Origin: Pararhizobium arenae
Lineage (GTDB): Bacteria > Pseudomonadota > Alphaproteobacteria > Rhizobiales > Rhizobiaceae
Direction: 5' to 3'
DNA: 64,000 nucleotides
NCBI RefSeq assembly: GCF_001931685.1
Contig: NZ_MOOY01000001.1
Location: forward strand, 558,001 to 622,000
The translations under genes were made by a program, and so were the position numbers. Below, in pieces: positions 39,274 through 48,697 of this stretch. Every line of letters begins with the position of its first letter. Position 1 is the first letter of the stretch. The notes under the pieces are model-generated. The model worked only from the letters and a program-made list of their open reading frames with translations. It searched no databases and was not told the origin of the DNA.

Positions 39274-41727
39274 CTAGAACAGACCGTTAGAGCCGGACGT
39301 CACCGCCTGGTTTGCCTGCGGCGAGGTGCGCAATATTTCTTCCGGCGGCACGTATTCGTCCATATCGCCGATGACCGAGAAGGTATCGGCCGGCCCTGTA
39401 CCGGGCTTGAACGCCTCGATGATGGTATCAGGTTCGCCTTCGTAGGCGGCCATGCCCGTCTTGCGGTTGACGGGAATGAGGTTCATCCCTTCAGGAACTA
39501 CGAACTTGCCAGGGCGGGTGCCCTGAAGAGCCGCCTGCATGAACTCGTTGAAGACAGGCGCAGCCAGTCCGCCGCCGGTCGCACCGCGCCCGAGCGGGGC
39601 GGGACTGTCGAAACCGAGATAGAGGCCGGCAACGAGATCGGGCGTATAGCCCACGAACCAGGCATCCTTTTCGTCGTTGGTCGTGCCGGTCTTGCCGGCG
39701 ACCGGCCGATCGAGCTTGATCTTGCCGGCTGCCGTACCGCGGGTGACGACACCCTCCATCATGGAGGTGATCTGGTAGGCCGTCATCGGATCGAGCACCT
39801 GCTCGCGATTGTCCGTCACCACAGGCTCGTCCTGGCTTTCCCAGTCGGCCGCGTTGCAGGTCTCGCAGGTGCGCTCCTCGTGGCGGAAAATCGTCTTGCC
39901 GTAGCGGTCCTGAATACGGTCGATCAGCGACGGCTTAATCTGCTTGCCGCCATTGGCGATCACGGAATAGGCGGACACCATGCGAAGCACGGTCGTTTCG
40001 CCCGAACCGAGCGACATCGCCAGCACCGGCAGCATCTTGTCGTAGATACCGAAGCGTTCGGCATACTCGGCAACGAGGTTCATGCCCATGTCGTTGGCGA
40101 GGCGAACCGTCATCAGGTTACGCGATTTTTCAATACCGAGGCGCAATGTCGAAGGGCCGGCCGATCCGCCGCCGTAGTTTTCCGGGCGCCACACCTGACC
40201 GCCAGCCACCATCTCGAAGGGTGCATCGAGAATGACAGACGCAGGCGTATAGCCATTGTCGAGAGCCGCTGCGTAAACGAAAGGCTTGAAGGACGAACCC
40301 GGCTGGCGCATGGCCTGCGTCGCGCGGTTGAATTCCGACTGGCCGTAGGAAAAGCCACCGACCATGGCGAGAACGCGCCCGGTCTGCGGGTCCATGGCGA
40401 CAAGGCCACCCTGGACCTTCGGCGGCTGGCGCAGGCGGTACTGGCCCTGCTCGTCGGTAGCTTCGACATAAACGACATCACCCGGACCGAGCACGCCTTC
40501 GGGCGATTTAGCGGTCTTTCGCTCGCCTGTCGACGAACGATAGGCCCACTGCATATTTTTGGCCGTGATGTAGCCGGTGGTGCGCTCCTCGGCGATCTTT
40601 CCGGCGCTGTCCTTGTCCGGCTGAATGCCGATTTCTGCACCCCTGTCATCGACGGACAGCACGACGGCCAACTTCCATTCGGGAACATCCGACAGCGCAT
40701 TGAGCTTGCCGAGCGGCTCACCCCAGTCGCCGCCGATCTCGATCGACTTCAGCGCACCATGGAAACCGCGACGCTCGTCATAGCTTACGAGCCCATCCTG
40801 CAGCGCCTTGCGGGCCTTGACCTGCATGTCCGGGTCAAGCGAGGTCCGCACGGAGAGGCCGCCCTCGTAGAGCGCGTTATCGCCGTAGCGCTGGATGATC
40901 TGGCGGCGAACTTCTTCTGCGAAATAGTCGGATGCGAAGAGGTGCGAACCACCCCGACGCAGTTTGACGCCGAGCGGCTGCTGTTTGGCTTCCTCACCAT
41001 CGGCCTTGGTCACGTAGCCGTTCTCGACCATACGATCGATGACCCAGTTGCGGCGTTCGAGCGCGGCGGCTTCCTTGCGGAAGGGATGATAGTTGGCGGG
41101 GCCTTTCGGCAGGGCGGCGAGATAGGCAGTCTCGGCAATCGTCAGTTCGGTCACGGACTTGTCGAAATAGGTCAATGCCGCGCCTGCGATGCCGTAGGAA
41201 TTGAGGCCGAAGAAAATCTCGTTCAGATAAAGCTCGAGGATGCGGTCCTTGCTGTAGGCCTGCTCGATGCGGAAGGAAAGGATCGCTTCCTTGACCTTGC
41301 GGTCGATCGTCTGATCGGAGCTCAGAAGGAAGTTCTTGGCGACCTGCTGGGTGATCGTCGAGGCACCGACAGGACGACGGCCGGATCCGAAATTCTGCAG
41401 GTTGACGGCAATGGCGCGCGCCAGACCGGTGATGTCGACGCCGGGATGCTGGTAAAAATTCTTGTCTTCCGCGGAGATGAACGCAGCCTTGACGCGATCG
41501 GGGATAGCCTGGATCGGCAGATAGAGGCGACGCTCGCGGGCATACTCAGCCATCAGCGCGCCGTTGCCCGCATGAATGCGGGTTGTCACCGGGGGCGCGT
41601 AGTTCGCCAGAACTTCATAGTCCGGCAGGTCCTTCGTCACATGACCGAGATAGACGGCGGCCGCCGCTGCTACGCCAAGAAGCAGGAAAGCGCCAATGCC
41701 GAAGAAATATCCAATCAGTCTGATCAT
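39274..41727 (-). CDS. Penicillin-binding protein 1A (class A PBP)
   Basis: This bifunctional enzyme polymerises and cross-links peptidoglycan at the outer face of the inner membrane. From the ATG at 41727 it has 817 residues. A membrane anchor lies at about 2-30 (IRLIGYFFGIGAFLLLGVAA). The GT51 transglycosylase has SAEDKNFYQHPGVD and VGASTITQQVAKN. An OB-like linker follows. The transpeptidase has PGSSFKPFVYAAAL (active Ser in SSFK), KSRNLM and AGKTGTTNDEKDAWFVGYTPD. The C-terminal tail is Pro/Asp-rich. It lies downstream of the amidase gene and upstream of prfB. Confidence 0.95.
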   Translation of the reverse strand: MIRLIGYFFGIGAFLLLGVAAAAAVYLGHVTKDLPDYEVLANYAPPVTTRIHAGNGALMAEYARERRLYLPIQAIPDRVKAAFISAEDKNFYQHPGVDITGLARAIAVNLQNFGSGRRPVGASTITQQVAKNFLLSSDQTIDRKVKEAILSFRIEQAYSKDRILELYLNEIFFGLNSYGIAGAALTYFDKSVTELTIAETAYLAALPKGPANYHPFRKEAAALERRNWVIDRMVENGYVTKADGEEAKQQPLGVKLRRGGSHLFASDYFAEEVRRQIIQRYGDNALYEGGLSVRTSLDPDMQVKARKALQDGLVSYDERRGFHGALKSIEIGGDWGEPLGKLNALSDVPEWKLAVVLSVDDRGAEIGIQPDKDSAGKIAEERTTGYITAKNMQWAYRSSTGERKTAKSPEGVLGPGDVVYVEATDEQGQYRLRQPPKVQGGLVAMDPQTGRVLAMVGGFSYGQSEFNRATQAMRQPGSSFKPFVYAAALDNGYTPASVILDAPFEMVAGGQVWRPENYGGGSAGPSTLRLGIEKSRNLMTVRLANDMGMNLVAEYAERFGIYDKMLPVLAMSLGSGETTVLRMVSAYSVIANGGKQIKPSLIDRIQDRYGKTIFRHEERTCETCNAADWESQDEPVVTDNREQVLDPMTAYQITSMMEGVVTRGTAAGKIKLDRPVAGKTGTTNDEKDAWFVGYTPDLVAGLYLGFDSPAPLGRGATGGGLAAPVFNEFMQAALQGTRPGKFVVPEGMNLIPVNRKTGMAAYEGEPDTIIEAFKPGTGPADTFSVIGDMDEYVPPEEILRTSPQANQAVTSGSNGLF

Positions 41728-42069
41728 CAGCCAGATACCGGTACCCTGTTGTCCATGCCTGCGCGTCCAGGCGGGAGGCCTAGCGCGTGCCGAATGCGAA
41801 TGCAACGTGCCGCCTTCGCTTCTTCAAGCGACGGTCTTGCCAAGCCGAGGCCCAAAAGGGGACGCTGGGCGAGATGTCAATGCAAACTCCGGCTTCCGAT
41901 AGCGACCGGATTGTGAGCAAAATAGGGCCCGAAGCGCATAAACGACCCGCATCCCCTTGAAAATCATATCGCTGTTACCCGAGCGACACAAATCACTTCG
42001 GATGGAGTGGTAAACCGCTGCGTGATGACGTGACGGCCTTGCGGGAAATCGAATCACACTCAAGCAGGA

Positions 42070-43290
42070 TCAGCCACCATTGGCGAGGGTCGCGCTTTTA
42101 TAGTTGCGCACGGCGCCGGCCAAAAGCTCGGCAACCTTCGCCCGCCAGGCGGGGTCAACCAGCAGCTTCTCGTCTTCCTTGTTGGAAAGAAAACCCAGTT
42201 CGAGCAGGATGGACGGCACGTCCGGCGCCTGAAGCACGCGGAACCCCGCATAGCGGTGCGGATTGTTGATGAGGTTGATCTGCCCCTCGAAGGACGACAC
42301 GACGGTCTGGGCAAGATTGACGGAAAACGCCTGGGTTTCGCGGCGCGTCAGATCGAGCAGAATGTCGGCGACTTCGGCCGGCTCGTTCGAGAGCGCAACC
42401 CCGGCAATCGCGTCGGAGAGGTTTTCCCGCTCGGCAAGGCTTGCGGCGAGATGGTCCGACGCCTTGTCCGAGATGGTGTAAACGGTCGCGCCGCGAATGT
42501 CCCGCTGCTTCAGCGTATCCGCGTGCAGCGAAATGAACAGGTTGGCGTTCTTTCGCCGCGCGATCTGCACCCGCTGCGGTAGAGACAGAAATTCGTCTCC
42601 ATCCCGTGTCAGGAAGGCCTTGATGCCGGCCTGTCGATTGAGATGGCCGACGAGATCACGCGCAAAGGCGAGCGTTACGTCTTTTTCTTCCGTCTTGGTT
42701 TCCGTGCCGATCGCGCCGGTGTCGATACCGCCATGGCCGGCATCGACAGCAACGACGAAGGCACCGTCATCCACCTTGGGCTCGGTTGCACCGACGCGGC
42801 CGGTTTTGGTGGCAACGACACTGCCCGTCCATTTCTGTGCTTCGATAAGTTCGGCGAATTCCTGCTTGCTGACCCGCTCGGAATCGAGAACAAGCCGAAA
42901 GCCTTTTTTGTCCTCGTCCGGTTTGACCTCAGCCAGCGACACTTCGACCGGCTCCTTGGCGGTCAAGACAATCCGTGAGCTTCCGGTCCCCATGGCGCCA
43001 TAGCGGATATCGCTGAAAAGCCCCCTCGCCTGCATATCTTCAGACTTCAAGCCGAACGACGTTTCCGGCAGGTCGATGATGACGCGCACCGGATCGGCGA
43101 CATAATGCACGAAAAAATCAGGTGCTTGGTCGAATTCGATGACGACTCGGGTGCGGGCATCATCGCCGGCGATACGGGCACCGTAGGCCAACAGCGGGCC
43201 GTCGGCTGCAAAGCCAATACCTGACATGGCGCCGATAAGAAGGGCTGCCGACAGATATCGCACAATGGTCCTCAGCATCCTGACAGACAT
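42070..43290 (-). CDS. N-acetylmuramoyl-L-alanine amidase (AmiC-type, AMIN + Amidase_3)
   Basis: The enzyme cuts the peptide from glycan in peptidoglycan during daughter-cell separation. The 406-residue protein has a signal peptide (RTIVRYLSAALLIGAMSGIGFAA), an AMIN localisation domain (VVIEFDQAPDFFVHYVADPVRVIIDLPET, about residues 47-75), a linker, and the Amidase_3 catalytic domain. The latter opens with VDAGHGGIDTGAIG, and includes NLFISLHAD and ILLELGFLSNKEDEKLL. A second ATG four codons later (43278) is also a possible start. It lies upstream of the PBP1A gene on the same strand. Confidence 0.92.
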   Translation of the reverse strand: MSVRMLRTIVRYLSAALLIGAMSGIGFAADGPLLAYGARIAGDDARTRVVIEFDQAPDFFVHYVADPVRVIIDLPETSFGLKSEDMQARGLFSDIRYGAMGTGSSRIVLTAKEPVEVSLAEVKPDEDKKGFRLVLDSERVSKQEFAELIEAQKWTGSVVATKTGRVGATEPKVDDGAFVVAVDAGHGGIDTGAIGTETKTEEKDVTLAFARDLVGHLNRQAGIKAFLTRDGDEFLSLPQRVQIARRKNANLFISLHADTLKQRDIRGATVYTISDKASDHLAASLAERENLSDAIAGVALSNEPAEVADILLDLTRRETQAFSVNLAQTVVSSFEGQINLINNPHRYAGFRVLQAPDVPSILLELGFLSNKEDEKLLVDPAWRAKVAELLAGAVRNYKSATLANGG

Positions 43291-43985
43291 TCCCCGTTTT
43301 ATCTCAATCGGATCTTCGGCCAAAGGCCACGCGGACCGGCCTTGCGATTCGCTCCAGCACCATGAATGCTCCTTCATGGTTAACTGAACCTTACTGCGAG
43401 GTTTCAACGCCGTCCGCGAGCAGCCATACGTGGCCGGTCGAATCAATCAATATTATGACGGATCAGGCTTTTCCCTTGCCATTGTGACATAGAAAACATA
43501 CAAGCGTGGCAGGTAGAAAGTGTTGACGGGATAGAATCGACGACCGGCAGCCATGGCAATTTTCAAGCCTTGGCGCCAGAGCGTGATCAGCGGGATAGCC
43601 GCTTCAGTTTAGGTCACGCAGCAGCATGCAGTCGCGCTTCATCCGCCGTCGCACCACTTTCTTCCCTCATGAATCGAAAACATCCGGCGGTGGCCGGCAA
43701 GACATGGTGATTTCACCGCAAGCCCGTGATCGGGCGCATTCATCGGGCCTCAAGGGCCTAATACATTGGCATTCTTGTTTGGTACGCGACGTTGTCACAG
43801 CAGTATCGGTCAGAAGTAAACAGGCCCCGGGACGTAAGCGCCCCGGCTGCCGTCTGGCTGCTGAACGTTCGCACTGACCATTCAGGGATATTCACATCCG
43901 GCGAACAACGCGAACTGTCGGGATGGTCTCCTCCGGGAAGCCGTCCCTCTTCTGTTTTGCGTGTGCGCCGAGGAGCACAGCTTAA
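43291..43985 (+). other. Long structured leader region of rne
   Basis: This 695-base gap lies between the divergent amidase and rne genes, and I find no convincing gene. It is rich in small inverted repeats: GGTGA/TCACC at about 705-716 of 43 kb, GCCCG-TGAT-CGGGC at 43722-43735, CCGGG/CCCGG near 43828-43848, and a 7-bp GGGATGG/CCGTCCC hairpin shortly before the start codon. A weak promoter (TTGCCA-N17-TACAAG) lies near 43475-43505. In enterobacteria RNase E represses its own mRNA through such a leader. Confidence 0.45.
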
Positions 43986-46859
43986 ATGGCAGAGAAAATG
44001 CTTATCGATGCGTCTCACGCTGAAGAGACGCGCGTCGTTGTCGTACGCGGAAACCGCATAGAAGAATTCGACTTCGAATCAGAACACAAGAAGCAGATCC
44101 GCGGTAATATCTACCTTGCAAAGGTGACCCGCGTAGAACCCTCGCTTCAGGCGGCCTTCGTCGATTACGGCGGAAACCGTCACGGCTTTCTGGCCTTCGC
44201 CGAAATCCATCCCGACTACTACCAGATTCCGCTCGCTGACCGTCAGGCTCTCCTGAAGGCCGAGGCTGAAGAAGCGCGTCGCGACGACGATATCGAGCCG
44301 GTCGAAACCGGTACGGATCTGAGCGAGGACGAAACCGAAACCGCACCGGCTGCCGAATCCGTGTCGACGGTTGTCGAGATCGTCGAAGAAGCGTCGGAAG
44401 TTGAAACCGTGACTGAGGCTGCGGCCGAAGAAGTCGTCGAGGAAAAGCCAAAGGCCAAGGCCCGTCGTCCACGCCGCACGAAAAAGGCGATCGCCGAGGA
44501 AGAAGCCGCCGCTGCCGAAGCGAAGGCGGAGACCGAAGACGGCTCGAACGAACAGAGCGGCGGCGAAATGGCCGCCATGGTCGATACCGACAGCATTTCG
44601 GAAGACGTTCGCGGCGGCGGTCGCCGCCGTCATGACGACGATGACGATGACGATCACCACGAAGAAAAGGAAGTGATCGAATCGGTCGGCGCCGAAGACG
44701 CGATGGAAGAGGTTCCCGATCGCCAGTCCAACCGCCGTCCGCGCAAGCAGTACCGCATACAGGAAGTGATCAAGCGTCGCCAGATCCTGCTGGTTCAGGT
44801 CGCCAAGGAAGAGCGCGGCAACAAGGGCGCGGCCCTCACGACCTACCTGTCGCTCGCCGGCCGCTACTCGGTCCTGATGCCGAACACGGCGCGTGGTGGC
44901 GGCATTTCCCGCAAGATCACCAACCTGCCGGACCGCAAGCGTCTGAAGGAAATCGCCCGCGCGCTCGAAGTGCCGCAGGGCATGGGCGTCATCCTGCGCA
45001 CCGCCGGCGCCAACCGCACCAAGGTCGAGGTCAAGCGCGACTTCGAATATCTGATGCGCCTGTGGGAAAACGTCCGCACGCTGACGCTGGCCTCGACTGC
45101 CCCTTGCCTCGTTTATGAGGAAGGCTCGCTCATCAAGCGCTCGATCCGCGACCTGTACAACAAGGATATCAGCGAGATCGTCGTTGCTGGCGAGGAAGGC
45201 TACAAGGAAGCCAAGAGCTTCATGAAGATGCTGATGCCGAGCCACGCCAAGGTGGTTCAGCCGTATCGTGACGTCCATCCGATCTTCTCGCGCTCGGGCA
45301 TCGAAGCCCAGCTCGACCGCATGCTGCAGCCGCAGGTGACGCTGAAGTCCGGCGGTTACATCATCATCAACCAGACGGAAGCGCTGGTGGCGATCGACGT
45401 CAACTCGGGCCGCTCGACGCGCGAGCATTCGATCGAAGACACCGCGCTTCAGACCAATCTCGAAGCCGCCGAAGAGGTCGCCCGCCAGCTCCGCCTGCGT
45501 GACCTTGCCGGCCTTGTGGTCGTCGACTTCATCGACATGGAAGAAAAGCGCAACAACCGCGCCGTCGAGAAGCGTCTGAAGGATCACCTGAAGAACGACC
45601 GTGCGCGCATCCAGGTCGGCCGCATCTCGCATTTCGGCCTGCTCGAAATGTCGCGCCAGCGTATCCGAGCCTCGGTTCTCGAATCAACGATGCAGGTCTG
45701 CTCGCATTGCAACGGCACGGGTCACGTCCGCTCGCAGTCGTCTGTTGCCCTGCATGTGCTGCGCGGCGTCGAAGAGTATCTCTTGAAGAACACCACGCAC
45801 GACATCACCGTGCGCACGACGCCGGATATCGCGCTCTACCTGCTCAACCACAAGCGCAGCACGATCATCGATTACGAGGCACGCTTCGGTGTATCGATCG
45901 TCGTCGAGGCCGATGCGCATGTCGGTGCCCAGCACTTTGGCATCGATCGGGGGGAGCCGGTTGAAAATCCGGTGAAGATCGAACAGCTCCTGCACTTCGA
46001 GCCTGAAATCGAAGAAGACGACGACATCGTCATTGAGGAAGAGATCGACGAAGACGAGGAAGTCGTCGTCGAAGCCAAGGCCGAACGCGCGGATCGTCCT
46101 GAACGGACCGAAGGCGATGATGGTCGCAAGCGCAAGCGTCGTCGCCGCCGCCGTGGCGGACGGGGCAATGGCGAACAGCAGGCTGGCGCTTCCGAAGAAA
46201 CCGGCGCTGATGATGCCGGAGAAGACGAAGAAGATGGAAGCGATGACGCTGCCGACGATCTCGTCAGCGCAGACGCAGCCAGCAAGGACGACGACGAGCG
46301 CCAGAAGCGCAAGCGCCGCCGCCGTGGCAAGCGTGGTGGCCGCCGCAACCGCGGCGACGAGGCTGACGGCGAAGGCGTAAGCGCAGAAGCAGCCGAAACT
46401 GCTGAAGCAGATGGCAATTCTGAAACCGACGCCGAAGCGGACGAAGTTGAAGCGGTTGCTGTTGCCGTAGCCGATGTCGACGTCGTGGCCGAAGCCCCGG
46501 TTATCGCTGAAGAAGCCAAGCCGGCCAAGCCACGCCGCAGCCGCAAGAAGGCAGCGTCCGTCGGTGAGGAAGCGCCGGTTGCGGAAGAGGCCGTTGCAGA
46601 GGCCGCGGTCATCGACACCGCAGCAAAGGCTGCGATCGAGGATACGCCTGCCGCCCCTGAGGCTACGCCAGTTGAGCCTGCCGTCGAAGAGGCCGCTGCG
46701 GCCCTGGAAGAAGACAAGCCCTCTCGCGGCAATCGCGACCTCAACGCGATCGCCAGCGCCCCGGTCGTCAAGTCCTCTTCTCCGTCGAGCACGGAGACGG
46801 ACGGCGAACCGCCGAAGCCCAAGAAGGGCGGCTGGTGGCAGAAGCGCGGCTTTTTCTAA
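43986..46859 (+). CDS. rne: Ribonuclease E
   Basis: RNase E starts decay of most mRNAs and processes rRNA and tRNA. The 957-residue protein begins MAEKMLIDASHAEETRVVVV. The S1 domain (GNIYLAKVTRVEPSLQAAFVDYG, about 40-62) is split by an acidic, low-complexity insertion at about 95-250, and resumes near YRIQEVIKRRQ at 256. The catalytic core has ALVAIDVNSGRSTRE with a metal-binding Asp at 471 and VVVDFIDM. The zinc link is CSHCNGTGH with C572 and C575. The C-terminal third is disordered, with Arg-rich RNA-binding patches and acidic stretches that serve as the degradosome scaffold. Confidence 0.95.
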   Translation: MAEKMLIDASHAEETRVVVVRGNRIEEFDFESEHKKQIRGNIYLAKVTRVEPSLQAAFVDYGGNRHGFLAFAEIHPDYYQIPLADRQALLKAEAEEARRDDDIEPVETGTDLSEDETETAPAAESVSTVVEIVEEASEVETVTEAAAEEVVEEKPKAKARRPRRTKKAIAEEEAAAAEAKAETEDGSNEQSGGEMAAMVDTDSISEDVRGGGRRRHDDDDDDDHHEEKEVIESVGAEDAMEEVPDRQSNRRPRKQYRIQEVIKRRQILLVQVAKEERGNKGAALTTYLSLAGRYSVLMPNTARGGGISRKITNLPDRKRLKEIARALEVPQGMGVILRTAGANRTKVEVKRDFEYLMRLWENVRTLTLASTAPCLVYEEGSLIKRSIRDLYNKDISEIVVAGEEGYKEAKSFMKMLMPSHAKVVQPYRDVHPIFSRSGIEAQLDRMLQPQVTLKSGGYIIINQTEALVAIDVNSGRSTREHSIEDTALQTNLEAAEEVARQLRLRDLAGLVVVDFIDMEEKRNNRAVEKRLKDHLKNDRARIQVGRISHFGLLEMSRQRIRASVLESTMQVCSHCNGTGHVRSQSSVALHVLRGVEEYLLKNTTHDITVRTTPDIALYLLNHKRSTIIDYEARFGVSIVVEADAHVGAQHFGIDRGEPVENPVKIEQLLHFEPEIEEDDDIVIEEEIDEDEEVVVEAKAERADRPERTEGDDGRKRKRRRRRRGGRGNGEQQAGASEETGADDAGEDEEDGSDDAADDLVSADAASKDDDERQKRKRRRRGKRGGRRNRGDEADGEGVSAEAAETAEADGNSETDAEADEVEAVAVAVADVDVVAEAPVIAEEAKPAKPRRSRKKAASVGEEAPVAEEAVAEAAVIDTAAKAAIEDTPAAPEATPVEPAVEEAAAALEEDKPSRGNRDLNAIASAPVVKSSSPSSTETDGEPPKPKKGGWWQKRGFF

Positions 46860-46886
46860 GAAACGTGCAGATGTCCTGAAATCAAG

Positions 46887-46915
46887 AACCGGCCAGACTT
46901 CTGGCCGGTTTTTTT
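46887..46915 (+). terminator. Rho-independent terminator of rne
   Basis: AACCGGCCAG (46887-46896) pairs with CTGGCCGGTT (46901-46910) across the loop ACTT, a 10-bp perfect stem, and is followed by a T-run. It lies 27 bases past the rne stop. Confidence 0.9.
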
Positions 46916-46931
46916 CTGCCCGCAAACGGCA

Positions 46932-47141
46932 TCATCGGCAGACCTTGACCCTGCGGGTTACCGGATTTCCAAACGCATCTTGGGTTTTGACGATGCGCAC
47001 GACGCAGATCGGTTCGTAGGCGAAGTCGTAGCTTCGGTAGTAATAATCGTTGTGAAACTGGCGCGCGCCGGCGCCGGTCAGCGAAGTTTGGGTAAGGCCG
47101 ACGACCGAGGCGGCGGCAAGTGTGGCGGCAATACCTGCCAT
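46932..47141 (-). CDS. Small secreted or periplasmic protein of unknown function
   Basis: From the ATG at 47141 the protein has 69 residues. MAGIAATLAAASVVGLTQTSLTGAGA looks like a signal peptide or short anchor, and the mature part carries a Tyr-rich stretch (FHNDYYYRSYDFAYEP), then ICVVRIVKTQDAFGNPVTRRVKVCR. Two cysteines flank the final region and could form a disulfide. GAGG lies about 8 bases before the ATG. A longer frame starting at 47222 is possible but has a charged N-terminus. I know similar short proteins in rhizobia only as hypothetical. The gene converges with rne. Confidence 0.65.
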   Translation of the reverse strand: MAGIAATLAAASVVGLTQTSLTGAGARQFHNDYYYRSYDFAYEPICVVRIVKTQDAFGNPVTRRVKVCR

Positions 47142-47306
47142 GGCTTTATCCTCATTGAAGGCGACGCTGATCGCGTCGGATGAGGCAAACTCCCACACTC
47201 CCGGATTTCGATCTGTATCCACGGAAACAGTCCGTAAGAAGCGGTCGGCAATCCCGACACAGCAATCAGGCGATGGCGCACCTCCGACGCGCTTTCGCGT
47301 CTACGG

Positions 47307-48473
47307 TTAGTCCGTGCGGGGCAGCCATCGCGCTATCCGGTCCAGCGCTTCCCGGATATCGGCTTCGGAACCGGCATATGAAAACCGCATGGTGCGATGA
47401 CCTTCCACCGGATCGAAATCGAAGCCGGGTGTTGCCGCCACGTTGATTTCCGCGAGCATGCGGCGGGCGAAGGCCATGCTGTCATTGGTGTACCGGCTGA
47501 CATCCGCATAGGCATAGAATGCCCCGTCCATCGGTGAGGCAATGGTCAGCCCCATCTCCGGCAGACGCTTCAGCAGCAGATCCCGGTTGGCCGCATAGGA
47601 TGCCTTGTAGACGTCCAGCTCCGCCTCCGCCCCAAGAGCTGCCTGCGCTGCGATCTGCGAGAGTTCCGGCGGCGAGATATAAAGGCTCTGGGCGATCCTC
47701 TCGTAGGCCCTGACCTGGCATTCCGGCAGGACCATCCAGCCGATGCGCCAGCCGGTCATGCAATAGTATTTGGAAAACGAGTTTATGATGACAGCCTCGT
47801 CCGTCACGCAAAGCGCAGTCGTTTCCTCTCCGGCAAAGGTGAGGCCGTGGTAGATCTCGTCCGATATGAAAGCGATATCGCGGTCGTGGCAATAATCCGC
47901 AAGAGCCCGCAGGGCAGCTTTCCCCGTCACCGTGCCCGTGGGATTGGCGGGGCTCGCAAGCAGCACGCCATCGATACGGCGGCCCGCTTTCCTTTCTGCA
48001 ACTGACAGGCTTTCCGGCGTCAGGGTAAAACCGGTTTGCGCATCGGCCTCCACTTCGATCACATCGATACCGAGTGCGGCCAGAATGTTGCGATAGGCCG
48101 GGTAGCCCGGTCGGGCGATGGCCACACAGTCGCCGGGATCGAAGAGCGCGAGAAATGCGAGATTGAAGCCTGCTGACGAGCCCGTCGTCACAGCCACCCG
48201 CTGGGGGTCTATCTCGACACCATAACGGGTGCGGTAGTGCCCGGCGATGGCGATACGCAGGCTGCTGGTCCCGAGAGCGTCGGTGTAGCCCAGCCGACCA
48301 TGTACGAGTGCCGCCTGAGCGGCCTCGAGCGCCGCCTTCGGTGCCGGGTGGCTCGGCTGCCCGACCGCCATTGAGATGACAGGATAGCCGGCTTCGCGCC
48401 GCTTCGTGGCTTCCGCCAGCACATCCATGGCATGAAACGGCTCAACGGCGCTGCGGTGCGAGAGTGATTTCAA
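47307..48473 (-). CDS. PLP-dependent class I/II aminotransferase
   Basis: The 388-residue enzyme is a fold-type I aminotransferase of the AspC-like group. It has GHYRTRYGVEIDPQRVAVTTGSSAGFN, LASPANPTGTVTGKAALRALADYC, ISDEIYHGLTFAGEE, and the PLP-lysine motif INSFSKYYCMTGWRIGWMV. The C-terminal arginine region reads MRFSYAGSEADI. The substrate cannot be told from sequence; such enzymes act on aspartate, alanine or aromatic amino acids. The gene is divergent from the DsbA gene with a 224-base gap. Confidence 0.9.
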   Translation of the reverse strand: MKSLSHRSAVEPFHAMDVLAEATKRREAGYPVISMAVGQPSHPAPKAALEAAQAALVHGRLGYTDALGTSSLRIAIAGHYRTRYGVEIDPQRVAVTTGSSAGFNLAFLALFDPGDCVAIARPGYPAYRNILAALGIDVIEVEADAQTGFTLTPESLSVAERKAGRRIDGVLLASPANPTGTVTGKAALRALADYCHDRDIAFISDEIYHGLTFAGEETTALCVTDEAVIINSFSKYYCMTGWRIGWMVLPECQVRAYERIAQSLYISPPELSQIAAQAALGAEAELDVYKASYAANRDLLLKRLPEMGLTIASPMDGAFYAYADVSRYTNDSMAFARRMLAEINVAATPGFDFDPVEGHRTMRFSYAGSEADIREALDRIARWLPRTD

Positions 48474-48697
48474 AGCCGATCTCCTTCAAAGCGTGCCCGT
48501 GCTTTGCACCATCAAAAAGCCATTCACAAGTGCGCGAACGCCGCACTTCCGCCGATTTTGCGGTTTCGTTTGACGACCGCTCGACCTATGGTCGACTACC
48601 GTACCTTAAGGTGCGGGAATGTCTTTCAATTCTGCCTGCCGGCTCCGGTCGCGAACTTGAACGACAAAGGCAAGACAACGAAGGACACGAGGACCTG

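Noticed and set aside
39880-41916. A 678-codon plus-strand open frame across the PBP1A gene
   Set aside because: Shadow of PBP1A, which has complete catalytic motifs on the minus strand.
44079-45632. A 517-codon minus-strand open frame across rne
   Set aside because: Shadow of rne; no ribosome-binding site or recognisable domain.
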